Part shown: piece by piece, positions 61,723 to 64,000 of the stretch | How the letters are laid out: each line of letters begins with the position of its first letter | Numbering within the stretch: the stretch's first letter is position 1 | Assembly (NCBI RefSeq): GCF_030123505.1 | Contig: NZ_CP126115.1 | Location: 1,502,001-1,566,000, forward strand | Direction of reading: 5' to 3' | Length of the DNA: 64,000 bases | From: Neobacillus sp. YX16 | GTDB lineage: Bacteria; Bacillota; Bacilli; Bacillales; Cytobacillaceae | The notes under the pieces: model-generated | The model's input: the letters and a program-made list of their open reading frames with translations, nothing else | Database searches by the model: none | What the model was told of the DNA's origin: nothing | Program-made: the position numbers and the translations under genes

Positions 61723-62994
61723 ATGGTTAGGAAAATGGGATTCTATGCAGTTTTGGCCTATGCATTATATGGGTTATTTTTCTACTGGTATTTATTTCAC
61801 TTCGCAGACATTAGCCTGCCTTTTGAATATCAAGGAACAAAAGCAGACCCGGCAACTTTTTTAAATGGCAGAGAGTTAATGTTGAGTGAAGAGTATTCGA
61901 AAATAAGGAATTTGTTATTCTTTCTTTCAACACCATTTGAATGGCTTTTCTATTTTTTTATTTTATTATTTGGATTTTCGAAGGCGTTTAAAAAATGGGC
62001 AGAGAGTTCTTCTAAGTACAAGTTTCTTCAAACTGCTATTTACCTTATATGGCTTTCATTTTTTGCTTTTGTGGCGACATTCCCTTTAAGCTATATTAGT
62101 TTTTCCTTATCAAAAACGTATAACATCTCCACACAAAGCTTTGCGTTATGGATGAAGGAAGAACTAATTGATTTTTGGATCAATTATGGAACGTTACTGG
62201 TCATTGTTCCCGTATTATATTGGCTGATGAAAAAAAGTGTTAAACGCTGGTGGCTCTATGCTTGGGCTTTATCGATACCTTTTACACTGTTCATGATGTT
62301 TTTACAGCCGGTAGTTATCGATCCGTTATATAATGATTTTTATCCTTTGAAAAATAAAGAATTAGAAACAAAGATATTGGATTTAGCAGACAAGGCTCAA
62401 ATTCCAGCAGAACATGTCTTTGAAGTAAATATGTCTGCCGAGACAAATTCATTAAATGCCTATGTAACCGGTATTGGCGCAAATGCAAGAATTGTACTAT
62501 GGGATACAACCTTAAATAAATTATCAGATGACCAAATTTTATTTATCATGGCACATGAAATCTGTCACTATGTCGAAAATCATATATATATTGGAATAGC
62601 CTTGTATTTACTGCTATCACTGTTAGGTTTATATCTGACCTATCGAATTATGAATTGGGTGATTGCACGTTTTGGGAAAGAACTAAAAATCCCAGATGCA
62701 AGAGATATTCGATCCCTGCCACTTTTTTTCATGATTCTTTCGATGTTACTGTTCACTGCCAGTCCTCTTTCAAATTTAATTTCTCGGTATGAAGAAACAC
62801 GGGCTGATAGATATGCAATAAATATGACCCAAAACCCTGACGCTGCCATTACTTCTTTCCAAGAATTAACCCGCTCAGGCTTAAGTCAGGTCAATCCGCC
62901 ATTATTAGTGAAGATTTTCCGTTACAGTCATCCTACTATGCTTGAACGAATTTCTATGCTGGAAGAATATGAAGTAAAAATGAAGAATAAATAG
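61723..62994 (+). CDS. yhfN: M48-family membrane metalloprotease YhfN (Ste24-like)
   Basis: 423-aa membrane zinc protease, near the length of B. subtilis YhfN (426). Five or six helices surround the zinc site MAHEICHYVENH (HExxH, about residue 280) and the third ligand region YEETRADRYAIN (about 357). Another conserved block is SAETNSLNAYVTGIGANARIVLWDT. ATG 61723 is chosen by homology although its SD GGAGGG is 12 bases away; the frame is open to ATG 61681, which lacks an SD. Relatives are CaaX-type proteases; the bacterial substrate is unknown. Confidence 0.9.
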   Translation: MVRKMGFYAVLAYALYGLFFYWYLFHFADISLPFEYQGTKADPATFLNGRELMLSEEYSKIRNLLFFLSTPFEWLFYFFILLFGFSKAFKKWAESSSKYKFLQTAIYLIWLSFFAFVATFPLSYISFSLSKTYNISTQSFALWMKEELIDFWINYGTLLVIVPVLYWLMKKSVKRWWLYAWALSIPFTLFMMFLQPVVIDPLYNDFYPLKNKELETKILDLADKAQIPAEHVFEVNMSAETNSLNAYVTGIGANARIVLWDTTLNKLSDDQILFIMAHEICHYVENHIYIGIALYLLLSLLGLYLTYRIMNWVIARFGKELKIPDARDIRSLPLFFMILSMLLFTASPLSNLISRYEETRADRYAINMTQNPDAAITSFQELTRSGLSQVNPPLLVKIFRYSHPTMLERISMLEEYEVKMKNK

Positions 62995-62996
62995 CC

Positions 62997-63042
62997 AAAA
63001 AGGAATGGGAAAGGAGAATTATCTCCTTTCCCATTCCTTTTT
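62997..63042. terminator. Strong bidirectional terminator between yhfN and the IDEAL-domain gene
   Basis: Very long stem AAAAAGGAATGGGAAAGGAG / CTCCTTTCCCATTCCTTTTT with a small loop, flanked by A- and T-runs. Confidence 0.92.
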
Positions 63043-63052
63043 TAATGTGTCT

Positions 63053-63286
63053 TTACGTCCCAAATCGTTTATTTATCTCTATAAGCTGTTTGGATAAAAG
63101 GTAAAAGTCTTTTTTATCCCGATGGTCAATTGCACAATCAATTTTTTTCAGCAGTTTTTCTTTTTCAACCGTCAATTGAATTTCTGATAAGAGCATATCA
63201 ATATACAGATCCTGGACAAAGTTCTCTTTTCGTTGACGTTTCATGGCACCAAGTTTCATTAATTCCGTGTATGATTTCTCATTCAT
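63053..63286 (-). CDS. IDEAL-domain protein
   Basis: 77-aa protein with an IDEAL-type domain over its second half (DLYIDMLLSEIQL ... LLKKIDCAIDHRDKKDFYLLSKQLIEI). ATG 63286 follows AGAGGTGA. Small IDEAL-domain proteins are common in Bacillus next to comK-type genes; function unknown. Divergent from comK with a 188-base gap. Confidence 0.82.
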   Translation of the reverse strand: MNEKSYTELMKLGAMKRQRKENFVQDLYIDMLLSEIQLTVEKEKLLKKIDCAIDHRDKKDFYLLSKQLIEINKRFGT

Positions 63287-63474
63287 CAAAATCACCTCTG
63301 ATGCTTTTTAATATTATATGGAATTTTTTTGATAATATCAATAAAGATTTATAATCTTCTGATAAATATTTTTGTAATAACTTTGTGAATAAATTCGCAA
63401 CAATTCAGAAAAATAAATAAACCATAAATTAATCGTGGTATGATGGGTAAAATTGCTAAATGGAGTTGAAAATA

Positions 63475-64000
63475 TTGAAGCTGAAGCAAATTGAAGAATA
63501 TGAGGTAAACCCGTTTACGATGTTCATAAAGCCCATCGTGTATGGCAGTAAAATTTATTCAGAGATTATTGAAGTAGAAGATGAATTTTTATCCCCTTTT
63601 AAACCGCTCGATATTATCAGAAATAGTTGTGAGTATTATGGATGTGATTATGAAGGCCGCCGGAATGGTACAAAACAGTTAGTCGGTTATGCACATAAAA
63701 TTCCGATTGCGATCGATCCCACCAACCGCATTTTTTTCTTCCCTACCACATCACCAAACCGTCAAGAGTGTATTTGGATTTCTCATGAACATGTAAAAAA
63801 GCCGGTCCGAATTAATCCTCAAGAAACTTTAATCCTTTTTAATAATAATCAATCTTTTGAATTACCTGTTTCATGCAGTTCGATTACTTCTCAACTGGAG
63901 AGGACATCGTATTTAAGGACAAAGTTAATGCAAAGAATTGAACATAATGAAAGAAAGTCATTTTATTTAATGCAGCGTCCAAAGTCCCTGGAAGCATCAG
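63475..64000 (+). CDS. comK: Competence transcription factor ComK, 3' end beyond window
   Basis: 175 codons are visible and the frame stays open to the window edge; B. subtilis ComK has 192. The sequence aligns throughout with ComK: EIIEV...FKPLDIIRNSCEYYGCDYEGRRNGTKQLVGYAHKIPIAIDPTNRIFFFPTTSPNR, then CIWISHEHVK, FELPVSCSSITSQLERTSYLRTKLMQRIEH. Starts at TTG 63475 with SD GGAG nine bases upstream. The -10 TATGAT (63439-63444) has no good -35, as expected for a gene that depends on its own activator. ComK turns on DNA-uptake genes. Confidence 0.92.
   Translation, partial: MKLKQIEEYEVNPFTMFIKPIVYGSKIYSEIIEVEDEFLSPFKPLDIIRNSCEYYGCDYEGRRNGTKQLVGYAHKIPIAIDPTNRIFFFPTTSPNRQECIWISHEHVKKPVRINPQETLILFNNNQSFELPVSCSSITSQLERTSYLRTKLMQRIEHNERKSFYLMQRPKSLEAS

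Overview
The window is a low-GC Firmicutes chromosome segment from an endospore-forming Bacillaceae bacterium. It follows the order of the Bacillus subtilis yhe-yha-yhf region closely: bmrCD, citG, an sspB-type SASP gene, yheE, yheC/yheD, yheA, yhaX, hemZ, yhaR, yhaQP, yhaO-yhaN-yhaM, yhaL, prsA, yhaI, hpr/scoC, trpP, hit, ecsABC, yhaA, yhfA, hemEHY, yhfI, lplJ, lcfB, yhfN, comK. Dispersed repeats of a kind seen in Neobacillus and its relatives suggest that group, but the genus cannot be settled from the sequence alone.

Layout. 0-6.1 kb: end of a heterodimeric multidrug ABC exporter, class II fumarase, a SASP gene, a small zinc-ribbon protein and the MsmX sugar-uptake ATPase. 6.4-7.9 kb: a PucR-type regulator and two small genes. 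7.9-12.8 kb: four tightly packed or overlapping YheC/YheD-type ATP-grasp genes, where B. subtilis has two. 13-27 kb: yheA, yhaX, hemZ, an AlkK-like acyl-CoA synthetase behind a likely CcpA site, a crotonase, an ABC exporter, the YhaO/YhaN repair pair and the YhaM exoribonuclease. 27-36 kb: yhaL, prsA, two 29-aa YjcZ peptides, a frameshifted hpr/scoC gene, trpP, hit, an unexplained repeat-rich non-coding stretch, ecsABC and an M20 amidohydrolase. 36-46.5 kb: a PAP2 phosphatase with a group II intron just after its terminator, yhfA, the haem genes hemE-hemH-hemY, yhfI and lplJ.

46.6-58.6 kb is the accessory part. It lies between lplJ and lcfB, where B. subtilis has only yhfK. It holds a carboxylate-amine-ligase-like ATP-grasp gene, four more YheC/YheD-type ATP-grasp genes (one a two-module fusion whose first module has lost its ATP-grasp motifs, one reduced to the ATP-grasp domain), four glycosyltransferases of different types and a CsaB-type pyruvyl transferase. 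Several transcription units here, and the YheC/D array at 12.8 kb, have upstream sequences resembling mother-cell sigma-K promoters. The simplest reading is a late-sporulation system that builds a glycan and adds amino-acid or pyruvyl groups to it on the spore surface. The chemistry and substrate are unknown.

58.9-64 kb: lcfB under a clear FadR operator, azlCD, the M48 protease yhfN, an IDEAL-domain gene and the start of comK. Mobile and repeated DNA comprises one group II intron, three copies of a 120-150 bp hairpin repeat, two copies of a 225-251 bp palindromic element with terminal inverted repeats, and the repeat-rich region at 31.7-32.0 kb. No tRNA, rRNA, CRISPR array or prophage was seen.
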